This document shows positions 55,186 through 64,000 of a stretch of DNA of 64,000 nt, one piece after another (position 1 is the first letter of the stretch; each line of letters begins with the position of its first letter). The stretch lies in contig JACKOK010000002.1 in NCBI GenBank assembly GCA_024234365.1, positions 372,001 to 436,000 of the forward strand, written 5' to 3'. The position numbers and the translations under genes are program-made. This stretch comes from Pseudomonadales bacterium. GTDB taxonomy: Bacteria > Pseudomonadota > Gammaproteobacteria > Pseudomonadales > Pseudohongiellaceae. The notes under the pieces are model-generated. The model worked only from the letters and a program-made list of their open reading frames with translations. It had not been told where the DNA came from and searched no databases.

Positions 55186-58100
55186 ATGGGGACAACAGAA
55201 GACGTACAACGCAGGCTGCCGCGCCGCCTGTTCTGGGGGCTCGCGTTTGTGCTGCTGGCCTGGACACTGCTGGGCGCAGTCCTTGCGCCCCTCGTGGTAC
55301 GTCAGCAGCTTATGCCCCTGTTGCAGCAGCGTCTTGGCGACTCCATCGCTTTAGGGCGTATTGCGATCAATCCGTTTGTGCTCAGCGCCACTGTCGAAGC
55401 CTTCGAACTCCGGGACGCTGAGCAGGAACGCCTGGCCTCCTTCGACAGTGTGTATGCCAATCTCGCCCTGTGGCCCTTGCTTGAGGGGCGTATCGAGATA
55501 CAACAGTTGTGGGTGGATGGCCTGTATATCGGTGTTCATCGCTACAGCGAGACAGACACCAATATTGCCCGCCTGCTGACACAGTGGAATGGCTCGGCTC
55601 CGCCTGCCGCGCCTGCCAGCACCGAGCCAACGGCATTGCCCCGGGTCGATATTCTGTCTCTGGAGCTGACCGGGGCGAGCCTCGGCTATATCGATGAGCT
55701 TCCCGCCGTTCCCTTCCGCACGCATATCGAGGCCATCGACATTGCCATCGACAATCTCAGCACGGTGCCGCAGTCTGCCGCGGCGGAGCAGTCATTTACC
55801 CTGGCGTTGGGTGACGGCACCCAGTTACGCTGGCGTGGCGACATCAGCCTGGCGCCCCTGGCTTCCCGTGGCGATCTGCAACTGTTTGGCCCGCTGACCG
55901 ATCTCGCCTATCGCTACTTCCAGGGGCAGATTCCGGTTGTGTTGAGGGGCGGGTGGTTCGATGCCGGGCTCAATTATGAATTCTCTCTGGGGAGTGACGA
56001 ACAGCCGCAACTGGAACTGCACGATATGCAGGCTTCCCTCAGCGATCTCGATATTCTCGCGCCGCGAAACGGTCCGCTGTTGGCCCGTTTGCCTACTGTG
56101 GCGCTCAGTGGCGGCGACTTTGATCTGCAGCAACGCCAATTGCAGTTCGACCGCCTGCAACTGGCGGATTTCGATATTCGCCCTGTGCGCTACCAGGATG
56201 GCGGGATCAATTTCCTGAGCCTGTTTCCCGCTACCGAAACGGCTCCCTCACCTGGAGTGGACAGCACCACCGGAACGGGTGCCACCCCCTGGATTTTTGG
56301 TATCACGGAAACAGCTGTCGAAGGCTGGCGTATTCAGTTGCGGGACGAGTTGCCCGCGCATCCGGTGTCCGTGGTTCTGGGTTTGAGCGCGCGTGCCACC
56401 AATTTCAGCAACCGTCCCAATGCAGCCGTCAATATCGACTCCGAGATCAGTGTGGGTTCCGGGGGGCGTCTGCGGGCGGGCGGTGCGCTCACGGTATTGC
56501 CGGCACTGCGTTATGACGGCGGCTTTACCCTGGATGATCTGGCTTTGCCGGTGGCGCAACCCTATCTGGAGAACCTGGCCAATATCCACCTGGATAGCGG
56601 CAGGCTGCGGGCGGAGGGCACGGTCTCCTATACGCCTGCGCAATCGGGGTTCAACGGTAGCCTGGCACTGGCGGAGCTGGGGATCACGGACAGTGGCGAA
56701 AACGAGCCCCTGTTCGGCATTGAGGAGTTGCAGATCGAGGCCATCGAGTTGCAGGCCGGGGAGCAGGTTTCCGTGGATATCGGTGCCATCCGGCTGGACG
56801 AACCCTATGCCCGGGTCGAGATCGAGGCCGATGGCAGCAACAACATCGCGCGGGTGTTGCGGGCGGATGCTCAGGAGCCGGCGGTTGACGCTGCCACAGC
56901 GCCTGCTTCCCTGCCGGCCGTTCGTATCGATCAGATCGTGCTCAGGGCTGCCAGTGCCGACTTCAGTGATCACAGCCTGCCGCTGCCATTCGCGGTGCAT
57001 ATGGATGCTCTGGGGGGGGAGGTGTCGGCGATTTCCAGCCAGTCCGCCGAGCCGGCCCGCATCGCCTTGGAAGGGCAGGTGGATGAGTTCGGTCTGGCAA
57101 CGATTTCCGGACGCCTGCGCCCGCTGGACTTTGCCTCCCTGACGGAGATTGATCTGGCTTTCCGTAATCTGAGCATACCCAGTCTGTCGCCGTATATGAT
57201 CAAGTTTGCCGGGCGACGCATTGATGAGGGCAACCTCGACGTGGACCTGTCCTACCGGATTCAGGATCAGCAGTTGCAGGGCGATAACGCCATGGTGATG
57301 CGCAATCTGGTGCTGGGGGAGCGAGTGCCGAATCCGGATGCGCTGGATCTGCCTCTGGGGCTTGCCATCGCACTGCTCAAGGATCGCAACGGCGTCATCG
57401 ATCTGGCCGTCCCGGTCACGGGGGATCTCAATAATCCGCAGTTCAGTTATGGCGGCATTATCAGCCGTGCCCTGGCCAATATCATCCGCAATATCGTGAG
57501 CTCTCCCTTCCGTTTTCTCGCCGGTCTGGTGGGCGGTGGAGATGACACCGATTTCGGGGTCGTGGCCTTCATGCCCGGCCGCAGCGACCTGTTACCGCCG
57601 GAGCGCGAAAAACTGCTCAAACTGGGCAGCGCCCTGGTGGAGCGGCCGCAGCTGCAACTGGAGCTGGCCGGGGTCTACGCGGGCAGCGAAGATCGTGAAG
57701 CGATGCAGCAGAATGTGTTTGATGCCCGTGTGGCACTGGCCCTGGAGGCTGCTCGTCAGGCTGCGAACGATGCGCGGGCCCTGGCCGAGGCGCAACGCGC
57801 CGTTGCAGAGAGCCCGGATACCATCGTGGTGCCTGCCGTGCCAAGCGCTACCGCGTTGCGCCGTCAGGTGCTGGAGCGTTTTTACCGGGAGAGCGCCACG
57901 GATGCGGCAGCCATGGCGGAAGTGGAGACCTTGCTGAACGCAAGGCGCGAGGAATTTACCGTGCTCACCCAGCAGCCGCCGCAGTTTGATGAGACGGCCT
58001 ATCTGGAATCACTGCGACGCAGTCTGATTGCGCTCGAAGCCATCACCCAGGCGGATCTGGAGCGCTTGGCCGCAGAGCGTCAGGAGGCCATTGTCGCGGC

Positions 58101-58215
58101 TCTGCTCAGTCTGGATACCACACTTTCTGCACGCCTCGTGACGCCGCCAGGTGCCAGCGATGTCGCTCTGCAAGAGGAGCGGGTCCCCATGGAACTCGCG
58201 CTGTCAGCCCTGTGA
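55186..58215 (+). CDS. DUF748 (AsmA-like) large envelope protein
   Basis: The protein has 1009 residues with one N-terminal transmembrane anchor (LFWGLAFVLLAWTLLGAVLAP). A long periplasmic part rich in beta-type repeats follows (IRLDEPYARVEIEADGSN), typical of DUF748, a family related to AsmA/YhdP lipid-transfer bridges. The C-terminal 250 residues are helical and charged (EAARQAANDARALAEAQRA) and include an OmpA-like-looking segment (FMPGRSDLLPPEREKLLKLG). It begins 24 bp after gap. The GTG at 55183 is an alternative start. A role in phospholipid transport or envelope integrity is inference from the family. Confidence 0.85.
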   Translation: MGTTEDVQRRLPRRLFWGLAFVLLAWTLLGAVLAPLVVRQQLMPLLQQRLGDSIALGRIAINPFVLSATVEAFELRDAEQERLASFDSVYANLALWPLLEGRIEIQQLWVDGLYIGVHRYSETDTNIARLLTQWNGSAPPAAPASTEPTALPRVDILSLELTGASLGYIDELPAVPFRTHIEAIDIAIDNLSTVPQSAAAEQSFTLALGDGTQLRWRGDISLAPLASRGDLQLFGPLTDLAYRYFQGQIPVVLRGGWFDAGLNYEFSLGSDEQPQLELHDMQASLSDLDILAPRNGPLLARLPTVALSGGDFDLQQRQLQFDRLQLADFDIRPVRYQDGGINFLSLFPATETAPSPGVDSTTGTGATPWIFGITETAVEGWRIQLRDELPAHPVSVVLGLSARATNFSNRPNAAVNIDSEISVGSGGRLRAGGALTVLPALRYDGGFTLDDLALPVAQPYLENLANIHLDSGRLRAEGTVSYTPAQSGFNGSLALAELGITDSGENEPLFGIEELQIEAIELQAGEQVSVDIGAIRLDEPYARVEIEADGSNNIARVLRADAQEPAVDAATAPASLPAVRIDQIVLRAASADFSDHSLPLPFAVHMDALGGEVSAISSQSAEPARIALEGQVDEFGLATISGRLRPLDFASLTEIDLAFRNLSIPSLSPYMIKFAGRRIDEGNLDVDLSYRIQDQQLQGDNAMVMRNLVLGERVPNPDALDLPLGLAIALLKDRNGVIDLAVPVTGDLNNPQFSYGGIISRALANIIRNIVSSPFRFLAGLVGGGDDTDFGVVAFMPGRSDLLPPEREKLLKLGSALVERPQLQLELAGVYAGSEDREAMQQNVFDARVALALEAARQAANDARALAEAQRAVAESPDTIVVPAVPSATALRRQVLERFYRESATDAAAMAEVETLLNARREEFTVLTQQPPQFDETAYLESLRRSLIALEAITQADLERLAAERQEAIVAALLSLDTTLSARLVTPPGASDVALQEERVPMELALSAL

Positions 58216-58332
58216 TGAGAACGCTTCGCATTTGATAGAAAAACGGCATCGTCAAAATAGAAATTAATAAATTTTATTTGTTGTAGAGCTGCTCTACTCT
58301 AGCCTCGTGTTTCTGACAGGAGGCGTTTCACC

Positions 58333-58530
58333 ATGCGTAAGACAATCAGTTTTGCCATTGTCCATTTCACCGTGGCGTTTACCGTGGCCTGGGTGATGAC
58401 GGGGAGCTGGGTCGTCGGTGGTGCCCTCGCCCTGGTGGAACCCGCGATCAATACCGTGGCTTTCTTCTTCCATGAAAAAGCCTGGCAGATGCTGCAGGCC
58501 CGTCGCGGGCAAGCCCTCCTGTCGTTCTGA
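58333..58530 (+). CDS. DUF2061 small membrane protein
   Basis: The 65-residue protein has two hydrophobic helices (FAIVHFTVAFTVAWVM and VVGGALALVEPAINTVAFFF) and the family signature HFTVAF, GALALVEPAINTVAFFFHEK. A CAGGAGG ribosome site lies 8-10 bp before the ATG. The upstream 117 bp is AT-rich with a small TAGAG-CTG-CTCTA palindrome near 58285. The function of the family is unknown. Confidence 0.88.
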   Translation: MRKTISFAIVHFTVAFTVAWVMTGSWVVGGALALVEPAINTVAFFFHEKAWQMLQARRGQALLSF

Positions 58531-58613
58531 CGCAGCGGATTGCCCGATGCCTGTGGTAGGATGGCGGCTCGATTTCAACAGGCAGCCCGCTGTCCGTTAC
58601 CCAGGGTTTTATC

Positions 58614-59744
58614 ATGCAGTCCTCATTGATTCCGGAACGTCCTCTGGTCATTTCGCCAACGCTGGCCGCAACCATCGGCCTGGAAGAGGCCGTTCTGTTG
58701 CATGTGCTCACCGAGCTGATGGCGCATCGCAGCCTGCAGTCACGCGATGGCCTGCGCTGGGTCGAGCTTTCGCAGCAGGAGTTGATGGATGCACTGCCCT
58801 TCTGGGCGCTTATCGATTTGCGCCGGGTGCAGAAATCCCTGCAGGAGCTGGGGCTTATTCTGCTGGACCCGAAAGGGAGCACTCGCGACGATGCCTGCCT
58901 GTATGCCATCAATCAGCGACAGGAGCAGGGGGGGGCGGCGCCAACTCCCGTTTCCCCCTCTCCGGCACCGCTTGCACAGCCCCCAAGGGCGGGTGCGAGC
59001 TATATTCCGTCCAACTGGCAACCGGGGGAGGAATGGCTGCGGCAATGTCGGCAGCAGAATATCCCCGATGCCTTTGTGCGTGATCTGGTCCCCGGTTTTG
59101 TTCTGTACTGGCGCGAGCGCGGGCAGGCGCGTTTTTCCTGGGGCAATGCCTTCTTCAAATATGTGCTGCGGGAGTGGCGTGCCGAACAGTCGCGCCGTGG
59201 CATGGCGGAGCTGGACAGCGAGATGTCGGCGCACTGGTGGCCGAGCCAGGACGCCATGACGATTCTGGAGAATGCCGGCATCAGTACCGGTTTCATTGAA
59301 GATGCGGTCCCGGAGTTTGTGCTGTACTGGCGCGAGCGCGGCGCCAGCTCCGGAGCCTGGAACACCCGCTTTATCGAGCATGTGCGCCGCCAGTGGGCGC
59401 GTTACTCTGCCTCCATTCACCACGACAGTCAGCCACGCTGCATTCCGGAAGACTGGCAGCCGAGTGCCGAATGCTATGAAATTCTGCGCCTGGCCGAGAT
59501 TGATGAGGACTTTGCCCGTGGCAAGGTGAGTGAGTTCGTGCTGTACTGGCGCGATACCAAACAGGTGCACGCTTCCTGGAATACCCGCTTCCTGCAGTTC
59601 ATCAAATACCAATGGGCACGACGGCTGGTCGAGGCCCCGAACATGAGTATCAGCCATGCAGAAAATCAATCCTTTATTGGAAAAGGCCAGCAAGAACCTG
59701 GCGCAGCCCTGCGACGATTCACAGACCGAAGCTGGGCCGAATAG
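58614..59744 (+). CDS. Replication protein with three DnaT-like domains
   Basis: The 376-residue protein begins with a winged-helix-like segment (PTLAATIGLEEAVLLHVLTEL, split here by function only). It then has three copies of a DnaT-type ssDNA-binding repeat at about 125-195, 205-265 and 278-340. Each copy has W followed by FVLYWRER or FVLYWRD and a W-N-x-x-F/F-x-x-h-R/K-x-x-W-x-x core. E. coli DnaT has one such domain. The 3' end overlaps the next gene, a lambda-P-like protein, by 89 bp. The pair is likely part of helicase loading or primosome assembly; this is inference from domains and neighbours. Confidence 0.82.
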   Translation: MQSSLIPERPLVISPTLAATIGLEEAVLLHVLTELMAHRSLQSRDGLRWVELSQQELMDALPFWALIDLRRVQKSLQELGLILLDPKGSTRDDACLYAINQRQEQGGAAPTPVSPSPAPLAQPPRAGASYIPSNWQPGEEWLRQCRQQNIPDAFVRDLVPGFVLYWRERGQARFSWGNAFFKYVLREWRAEQSRRGMAELDSEMSAHWWPSQDAMTILENAGISTGFIEDAVPEFVLYWRERGASSGAWNTRFIEHVRRQWARYSASIHHDSQPRCIPEDWQPSAECYEILRLAEIDEDFARGKVSEFVLYWRDTKQVHASWNTRFLQFIKYQWARRLVEAPNMSISHAENQSFIGKGQQEPGAALRRFTDRSWAE

Positions 59745-60327
59745 CCGCGCAGAACGCGCTGCCGAGCCTGACCGGATCGATGCGATCAACCAGCTCTTCG
59801 CGGAGTTTGAGCTCGCCTATCACAACCAGTATTACAAGGCTTACGGCTCAGAGGAGCGCCTGGTGCTGGCGAAGAAATACTGGTTGGGCTGCCTGTCCTC
59901 CTATGCCCCCGCACAAATCGTTGCGGCCGCGCGTTATGCCGTGAAGACACACGATTTTCTGCCAACGGTTTCAGTTGTGGTGAAGGCCTGCGAGGAGGGC
60001 GTCAGCCTGTTCGGGCTGCCGCAGGCTCATGAAGCCTATATCGAGGCCTGCCGGGCGCCCTCGCCCAAATCCAAGGCGCACTGGAGCCATGAGGCGGTGT
60101 ATCTGGCCGGCAAGGCAACGGGCTGGTTTCTGCTGGCCTCGGAGCCGGAAGACAAGGTATTTCCGCTGTTTCAGTACTATTACCACCTGCTCTGCCAGCG
60201 CGTGATGCGTGGCGAGAGGCTGGAGATGCCGACACAGGCAGCCTTGCCCGAGCATATCCCGCAGCCTCTGTCCGGCGAAGAGAACCACGCGCGCATGCTG
60301 AAGCTGCGCATGGAGCTGGGCCTGTAG
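59656..60327 (+). CDS. Lambda P-like replication protein
   Basis: The 223-residue protein resembles the phage replication protein P family: FAEFELAYHNQYYKAYGSEE, then YAPAQIVAAARYAVKTHDFL and PTVSVVVKACEEG. Lambda P recruits and loads the host DnaB helicase. The ATG at 59656 lies inside the upstream DnaT-like gene (89-bp overlap, different frame), so the two are coupled. No other phage gene is present nearby, which argues for a domesticated chromosomal helicase loader rather than a prophage remnant. DnaC is not seen in this window. Confidence 0.8.
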   Translation: MQKINPLLEKASKNLAQPCDDSQTEAGPNSRAERAAEPDRIDAINQLFAEFELAYHNQYYKAYGSEERLVLAKKYWLGCLSSYAPAQIVAAARYAVKTHDFLPTVSVVVKACEEGVSLFGLPQAHEAYIEACRAPSPKSKAHWSHEAVYLAGKATGWFLLASEPEDKVFPLFQYYYHLLCQRVMRGERLEMPTQAALPEHIPQPLSGEENHARMLKLRMELGL

Positions 60328-60917
60328 GACCCTGTCGGGGGGATTCCTCTGTCGGGGATTTCTCTTTCGTAGGAGCCTGCCCTGCAGGCGAAGGCATCTG
60401 GCTGGAATCAATCGCCAGCAGGGCTGACTCCTACGGGTCTGGCGGAAAATCTCTCTTTCGTAGGAGCCTGCCCTGCAGGCGAAGGCATCTGGCTGGAATC
60501 AATCGCCAGCAGGGCTGACTCCTACGGGTCTGGCGGAAAATCTCTCTTTCGTAGGAGCCTGCCCTGCAGGCGAAGGCATCTGGCTGGAATCAATCGCCAG
60601 CAGGGCTGACTCCTACGGGTCTGGCGGAAAATTTCTCTTTCGTAGGAGCCTGCCCTGCAGGCGAAGGCATCTGGCTGGAATCAATCGCCAGCAGGGCTGA
60701 CTCCTGCAGGTCTGGCGGAAAATTTCTCTTTCGTAGGAGCCTGCCCTGCAGGCGAAGGCATCTGGCTGGAATCAATCGCCAGCAGGGCTGACTCCTACGG
60801 GTCTGGCGGAAAATTTCTCTTTCGTAGGAGCCTGCCCTGCAGGCGAAGGCATCTGGCTGGAATCAATCGCCAGCAGGGCTGACTCCTACGGGTCTGGCGG
60901 AAAATCTGTCTCGCCGT
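60328..60917. other. Gap between convergent genes, filled by the REP array
   Basis: After the lambda-P-like gene stop, about 30 bp of spacer lead into the 91-bp tandem array, which runs to 13 bp before the ettA stop. No terminator of the usual kind is visible; the hairpin-rich array may serve that purpose for both genes. Confidence 0.6.
60360..60905. repeat. Six tandem 91-bp units, each with two REPs
   Basis: GTAGGAGCC recurs at 60369, 60460, 60551, 60642, 60733 and 60824, a constant 91-bp period. Each unit holds a GTAGGAGCCTGCCCTGCAGG palindrome and a reversed CGCCAGCAGGGCTGACTCC palindrome. Units are nearly identical; the first two junctions read AAAATCTCTC and the later ones AAAATTTCTC, and one unit has CTGCAGG in place of CTACGGG. 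The homogeneity indicates recent tandem amplification. Confidence 0.95.
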
Positions 60918-62585
60918 TCAGGCCAGCTTCTTGTATTTCATCCGCGTGGGCTGTGCCTGATCACCCAGCCGCTTGCGCCGGTCTGCCTCATAGTCGCTGT
61001 AATTGCCCTCGTGGAAGACCACCTGGCTGTTCCCCTCGAAGGCCAGAATATGGGTGCACAGACGGTCGAGGAACCAGCGGTCGTGGGAGACCACGATGGC
61101 GCTGCCGGGGAAATTCAGCAGGCCTTCCTCCAGTGCGCGCAGGGTTTCCACATCGAGATCGTTGGTGGGTTCGTCCAGCAGCAGAACGTTGGCGCCACGG
61201 CGCAGCAGCTTGGCCAGGTGCAGACGGTTGCGTTCACCACCGGACAGATCCTTGACGAATTTCTGCTGGTCGCTGCCACGGAAATTGAAACGGCTGGCAT
61301 AGGAGCGTGACTGCACCTCGTAGCGGCCGATCTGCAGGATGTCCTGCCCATCGGAGATTTCCTGCCATACCGTTGCCTGGTCATCCAGGGCGTCACGGCT
61401 CTGGTCCACATAGGCCAGGTCCACCGTCTCGCCGAGACGGATGCTGCCGCTGTCCGGTTTTTCCTGCCCGACCAGCATGCGCAGGAAGGTGGTCTTGCCC
61501 GCCCCGTTGCCGCCGATGATGCCCACGATACTGCCTTTGGGGATGCTGAAGCTGAGGTTGTCGATGAGCGTGCGCTCCCCGAAACTCTTGCTCAGGTTTT
61601 CCACCTCGATGACCACATCACCCAGACGCGGGCCCGGTGGAATATACAGTTCGGTGGTTTCATTGCGCTTCTGGAATTCCTGGGAGTTGAGCTCCTCGAA
61701 GCGGGCCAGACGCGCCTTGCTCTTGGCCTGACGCCCCTTGGGGTTTTGTCTGACCCATTCCAGTTCGGACTTGATGGTGCGTTCGCGCGCGGCTTCCTGC
61801 TTGGCTTCCACGGCCAGGCGCTGTTCCTTGGCTTCCAGCCAGTTGGTGTAATTGCCCTCGTAGGGAATGCCGTGGCCGCGGTCGAGCTCCAGAATCCAGC
61901 CCGCGGCGTTGTCGAGGAAATAGCGGTCGTGGGTGATGGCCACCACGGTGCCGGGATAATCCTGCAGGAAGCGCTCCAGCCAGGCCACGCTTTCGGCGTC
62001 GAGGTGGTTGGTGGGTTCGTCCAGCAGCAGCATGTCGGGCTTGGACAGCAACAGACGGCACAGCGCCACGCGGCGCTTTTCGCCCCCGGAGAGTTTGGCA
62101 ACCTCGGCGTCCCACGGTGGCAGGCGCAGGGCATCGGCGGCGATATCCAGCTTGCGCTCCACGTCCCAGCCATCGGCGGCATCAATGGCGTTCTGCAGCT
62201 CGCCCTGTTTTTCCAGCAGTTCGTTCATTTCCTCGTCGCTCATCGGCTCGGCAAAGCGGTCGCTGATGGCATTGAACTGTTCCACCAGACTCATGATCTC
62301 GCTGATGCCTTCCTCGACATTGCCGCGTACGTCTTTGTCCGGGTTCAGTAGCGGCTCCTGGGGCAGATAGCCGATGTTGATGCCGGTCTGGGCGCGAGCC
62401 TCGCCGTGGTGTTCCGTATCGACGCCTGCCATGATGCGCAGCAGGGAGGACTTGCCAGACCCGTTGAGCCCCAGCACCCCGATCTTGGCGCCGGGGAAAA
62501 ATGACAGGGAGATGTCCTTGAGGATTTCGCGTTTGGGCGGGACGATTTTGCCCACCTGGTGCATGGTGTAGACGAACTGAGCCAT
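60918..62585 (-). CDS. ettA: Energy-dependent translational throttle protein EttA
   Basis: EttA is a soluble ABC-F ATPase that binds the ribosomal E site and gates entry into elongation according to ATP/ADP ratio. The 555-residue protein has two ABC modules: Walker A GLNGSGKSS and GGNGAGKTT, signatures LSGGEKRRVALCRLL and LSGGERNRLHLAKLL, and Walker B LLLDEPTNHLDAE and LLLDEPTNDLDVE. The linker between them has the P-site-interacting segment. There is no membrane domain. Its start is 363 bp from the divergent glyA gene. Confidence 0.97.
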   Translation of the reverse strand: MAQFVYTMHQVGKIVPPKREILKDISLSFFPGAKIGVLGLNGSGKSSLLRIMAGVDTEHHGEARAQTGINIGYLPQEPLLNPDKDVRGNVEEGISEIMSLVEQFNAISDRFAEPMSDEEMNELLEKQGELQNAIDAADGWDVERKLDIAADALRLPPWDAEVAKLSGGEKRRVALCRLLLSKPDMLLLDEPTNHLDAESVAWLERFLQDYPGTVVAITHDRYFLDNAAGWILELDRGHGIPYEGNYTNWLEAKEQRLAVEAKQEAARERTIKSELEWVRQNPKGRQAKSKARLARFEELNSQEFQKRNETTELYIPPGPRLGDVVIEVENLSKSFGERTLIDNLSFSIPKGSIVGIIGGNGAGKTTFLRMLVGQEKPDSGSIRLGETVDLAYVDQSRDALDDQATVWQEISDGQDILQIGRYEVQSRSYASRFNFRGSDQQKFVKDLSGGERNRLHLAKLLRRGANVLLLDEPTNDLDVETLRALEEGLLNFPGSAIVVSHDRWFLDRLCTHILAFEGNSQVVFHEGNYSDYEADRRKRLGDQAQPTRMKYKKLA

Positions 62586-62686
62586 AGAGAAGGAATCCTG
62601 AGTGTTGCCGGGTGCGTACGCCCACAGGGGGCGTTGATTCGCCCGGCATTATGGCACAGGCGGGGCGCCAAATCTTCGTGACGTCA

Positions 62687-62779
62687 ATCGCCTGCAGGGC
62701 AGGCTCCCACAAAGTCCCAAGCCCATTGCAGGAGATAGCAAAGCTCTAAGTCATTGTAGGAGCCTGCCCTGCAGGCGAT
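62687..62779. repeat. Inverted REP pair between ettA and glyA
   Basis: REPs at 62687-62710 (ATCGCCTGCAGGGCAGGCTC type) and 62756-62779 (GTAGGAGCCTGCCCTGCAGG type) face each other across a 45-bp spacer. The remainder of the 62586-62949 gap must hold the divergent promoters. TGCTGTAAAAT near 62903 is a possible extended -10 for glyA, without a good -35. Confidence 0.75.
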
Positions 62780-62949
62780 CAGGCCTTTGCCCACCTCGGA
62801 CTGTTTTGACAATATGCAGTCACTTCATACCGGGGATGCAAAAAATTCCAGCTAAATTGCGGGCGGTAAACACTTTTTAGGATGCTCCGCCCGGGGGCAT
62901 GCTGTAAAATGGCGCTCCACTGAAACTTAGCCAGCCTGCGGGGTACTGA

Positions 62950-64000
62950 ATGTTTAGTCCTGACCTTACCATTGCCGATTTTGATCCTGAACTCGATGCC
63001 GCCATCAAAGCCGAACGTGAGCGGCAGGAGCATCACATCGAACTCATCGCGTCCGAGAACTACACCAGTCCGCTCGTGATGGAGGCACAGGGGTCTGTCC
63101 TGACCAATAAATACGCCGAGGGCTACCCCGGCAAGCGCTACTACGGCGGCTGCGAACACGTCGATGTGGTCGAGACGCTGGCAATCGAGCGCGCCAAGGC
63201 CCTGTTCGGCGCCGACTATGCCAATGTGCAGCCCCATTCCGGTTCCCAGGCCAATGCTGCCGTGTACATGGCGCTGCTGAAGCCGGGCGATACCGTGCTG
63301 GGCATGAGCCTGGCCGATGGTGGCCACCTGACCCACGGGGCCAGCGTCAGCTTCTCCGGCCGTATCTACAACGCCATTCAGTATGGCCTGAACAGCGAAA
63401 CCGGCGAGATCGACTACGAGCAGGTGGAAGCGCTGGCCCTGGAGCACAAACCGAAAATGATCCTGGCGGGTTTCTCGGCCTATTCCCGCGTGGTGGACTG
63501 GCAGCGTTTCCGCGCCATTGCCGACAAGGTGGGTGCCTATTTCGTGGTGGACATGGCTCACATCGCAGGTCTGGTGGCCGCAGGTGTCTACCCCAGCCCC
63601 GTGCAGATTGCCGACGTGACCACCTCCACTACTCACAAGACCCTGGGTGGCCCGCGTGGCGGCATCATCCTCGCCCGTGCCAACCCGGAGCTGGAGAAGA
63701 AACTGAATTTCGCGGTGTTCCCTGAAAGCCAGGGCGGCCCGCTGATGCATGTGATCGCCGCCAAGGCCGTGTGCTTCAAGGAAGCCATGACGCCCGAGTT
63801 CAAGGCGTATCAGCAACAGGTGGTCAAGAACGCGCAGGCGATGGCCCAGGGTTTCATCGAGCGCGGTTACGATATCGTGTCCAACGGCACCGACGATCAC
63901 CTGTTCCTGCTCAGCCTGGTGAAGCAGGACATTACCGGCAAGGATGCAGATGCCGCGCTGGGGCGTGCCAATATCACCGTGAACAAGAACGCCGTGCCGA
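62950..64000 (+). CDS. glyA: Serine hydroxymethyltransferase (partial)
   Basis: GlyA converts serine and tetrahydrofolate to glycine and methylene-tetrahydrofolate with PLP. The frame begins at the ATG at 62950 and runs past the window edge (350 codons seen of about 420). Visible features are HIELIASENYTSPLVMEAQG, YAEGYPGKRYYGGCEHVDVV, VVDMAHIAGLVAAGVYPSPV and the PLP-lysine motif TTSTTHKTLGGPRGG. It diverges from ettA. No frameshift is seen in the part present. Confidence 0.97.
   Translation, partial: MFSPDLTIADFDPELDAAIKAERERQEHHIELIASENYTSPLVMEAQGSVLTNKYAEGYPGKRYYGGCEHVDVVETLAIERAKALFGADYANVQPHSGSQANAAVYMALLKPGDTVLGMSLADGGHLTHGASVSFSGRIYNAIQYGLNSETGEIDYEQVEALALEHKPKMILAGFSAYSRVVDWQRFRAIADKVGAYFVVDMAHIAGLVAAGVYPSPVQIADVTTSTTHKTLGGPRGGIILARANPELEKKLNFAVFPESQGGPLMHVIAAKAVCFKEAMTPEFKAYQQQVVKNAQAMAQGFIERGYDIVSNGTDDHLFLLSLVKQDITGKDADAALGRANITVNKNAVP

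Noticed and set aside
58614..60327. Prophage remnant
   Set aside because: Only replication-type genes are present, with housekeeping genes on both sides and no integrase, repressor, structural or lysis genes.
60360..60905. Possible CRISPR array because of regular spacing
   Set aside because: The whole 91-bp unit repeats, including the parts that would be spacers, and each unit contains two REP palindromes. No cas genes are present.
62780..62949. Riboswitch upstream of glyA
   Set aside because: Glycine and folate-type riboswitch cores were looked for by eye; the leader is short and no conserved core or paired structure could be supported.

Overview
The window reads as a chromosomal segment of a GC-rich, probably aquatic gammaproteobacterium close to the Pseudomonadales. 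The evidence is the rnr-rlmB-rpsF-rpsR-rplI-dnaB-alr-radA block, an EF-P with arginine at position 32 next to its rhamnosyltransferase earP, and many Pseudomonas-style REP palindromes. The genus cannot be fixed from the sequence alone.

Layout. 1-644: 5' part of a secreted beta-propeller gene. 1001-11891: a complete type I restriction-modification locus (hsdM, hsdS, hsdR) with a DUF4268 protein, an XRE/ImmA metalloprotease, a DUF4411 PIN-like protein and a YgjP-like metalloprotease. It is poorer in GC than its neighbours and lies beside tRNA-Leu(CAG). 12434-24809: housekeeping genes for RNA decay, ribosome, replication, cell wall and repair, then a DUF599 membrane protein and a TcyP-type cystine transporter. 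24862-29828: a divergent ornithine/lysine decarboxylase and a heterodimeric MdlAB-type ABC exporter. 30302-33508: a PQQ-type quinoprotein followed by two YceI proteins. 34035-40223: ppdK, earP, efp and an ATP-grasp gene. 40248-46414: two cupins, rlmKL, a sodium:solute symporter and rlmJ. 46618-53498: three tandem quinoprotein paralogues, each with its own promoter and terminator. 54139-60327: gap, a DUF748 protein, a DUF2061 protein, and a DnaT-like plus lambda-P-like replication pair. 60360-60905: a six-unit 91-bp REP array. 60918-64000: ettA and the start of glyA.

How parts work together. The restriction locus appears split into two transcription units: hsdM-hsdS-DUF4268, and XRE/ImmA-PIN-hsdR-YgjP. 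The second has its own promoter and a downstream palindrome, so the XRE protein could control restriction separately from methylation. The four quinoproteins lack CXXCH haem motifs and must pass electrons to separate carriers. The YceI pair is a candidate because the family binds isoprenoid quinones.

The most unusual feature is a composite repeat at 29841-30205 and 53594-53916. Each copy holds two oppositely oriented units of about 76-83 nt whose folded core is conserved. The enclosing stems (20-23 bp) have a different sequence in every unit yet pair perfectly or nearly so. This covariation points to a selected structure, or to a mechanism that makes palindromes, and no listed gene explains it. 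A second notable signal is a promoter-like motif with exactly conserved spacing ahead of all three tandem quinoprotein genes.
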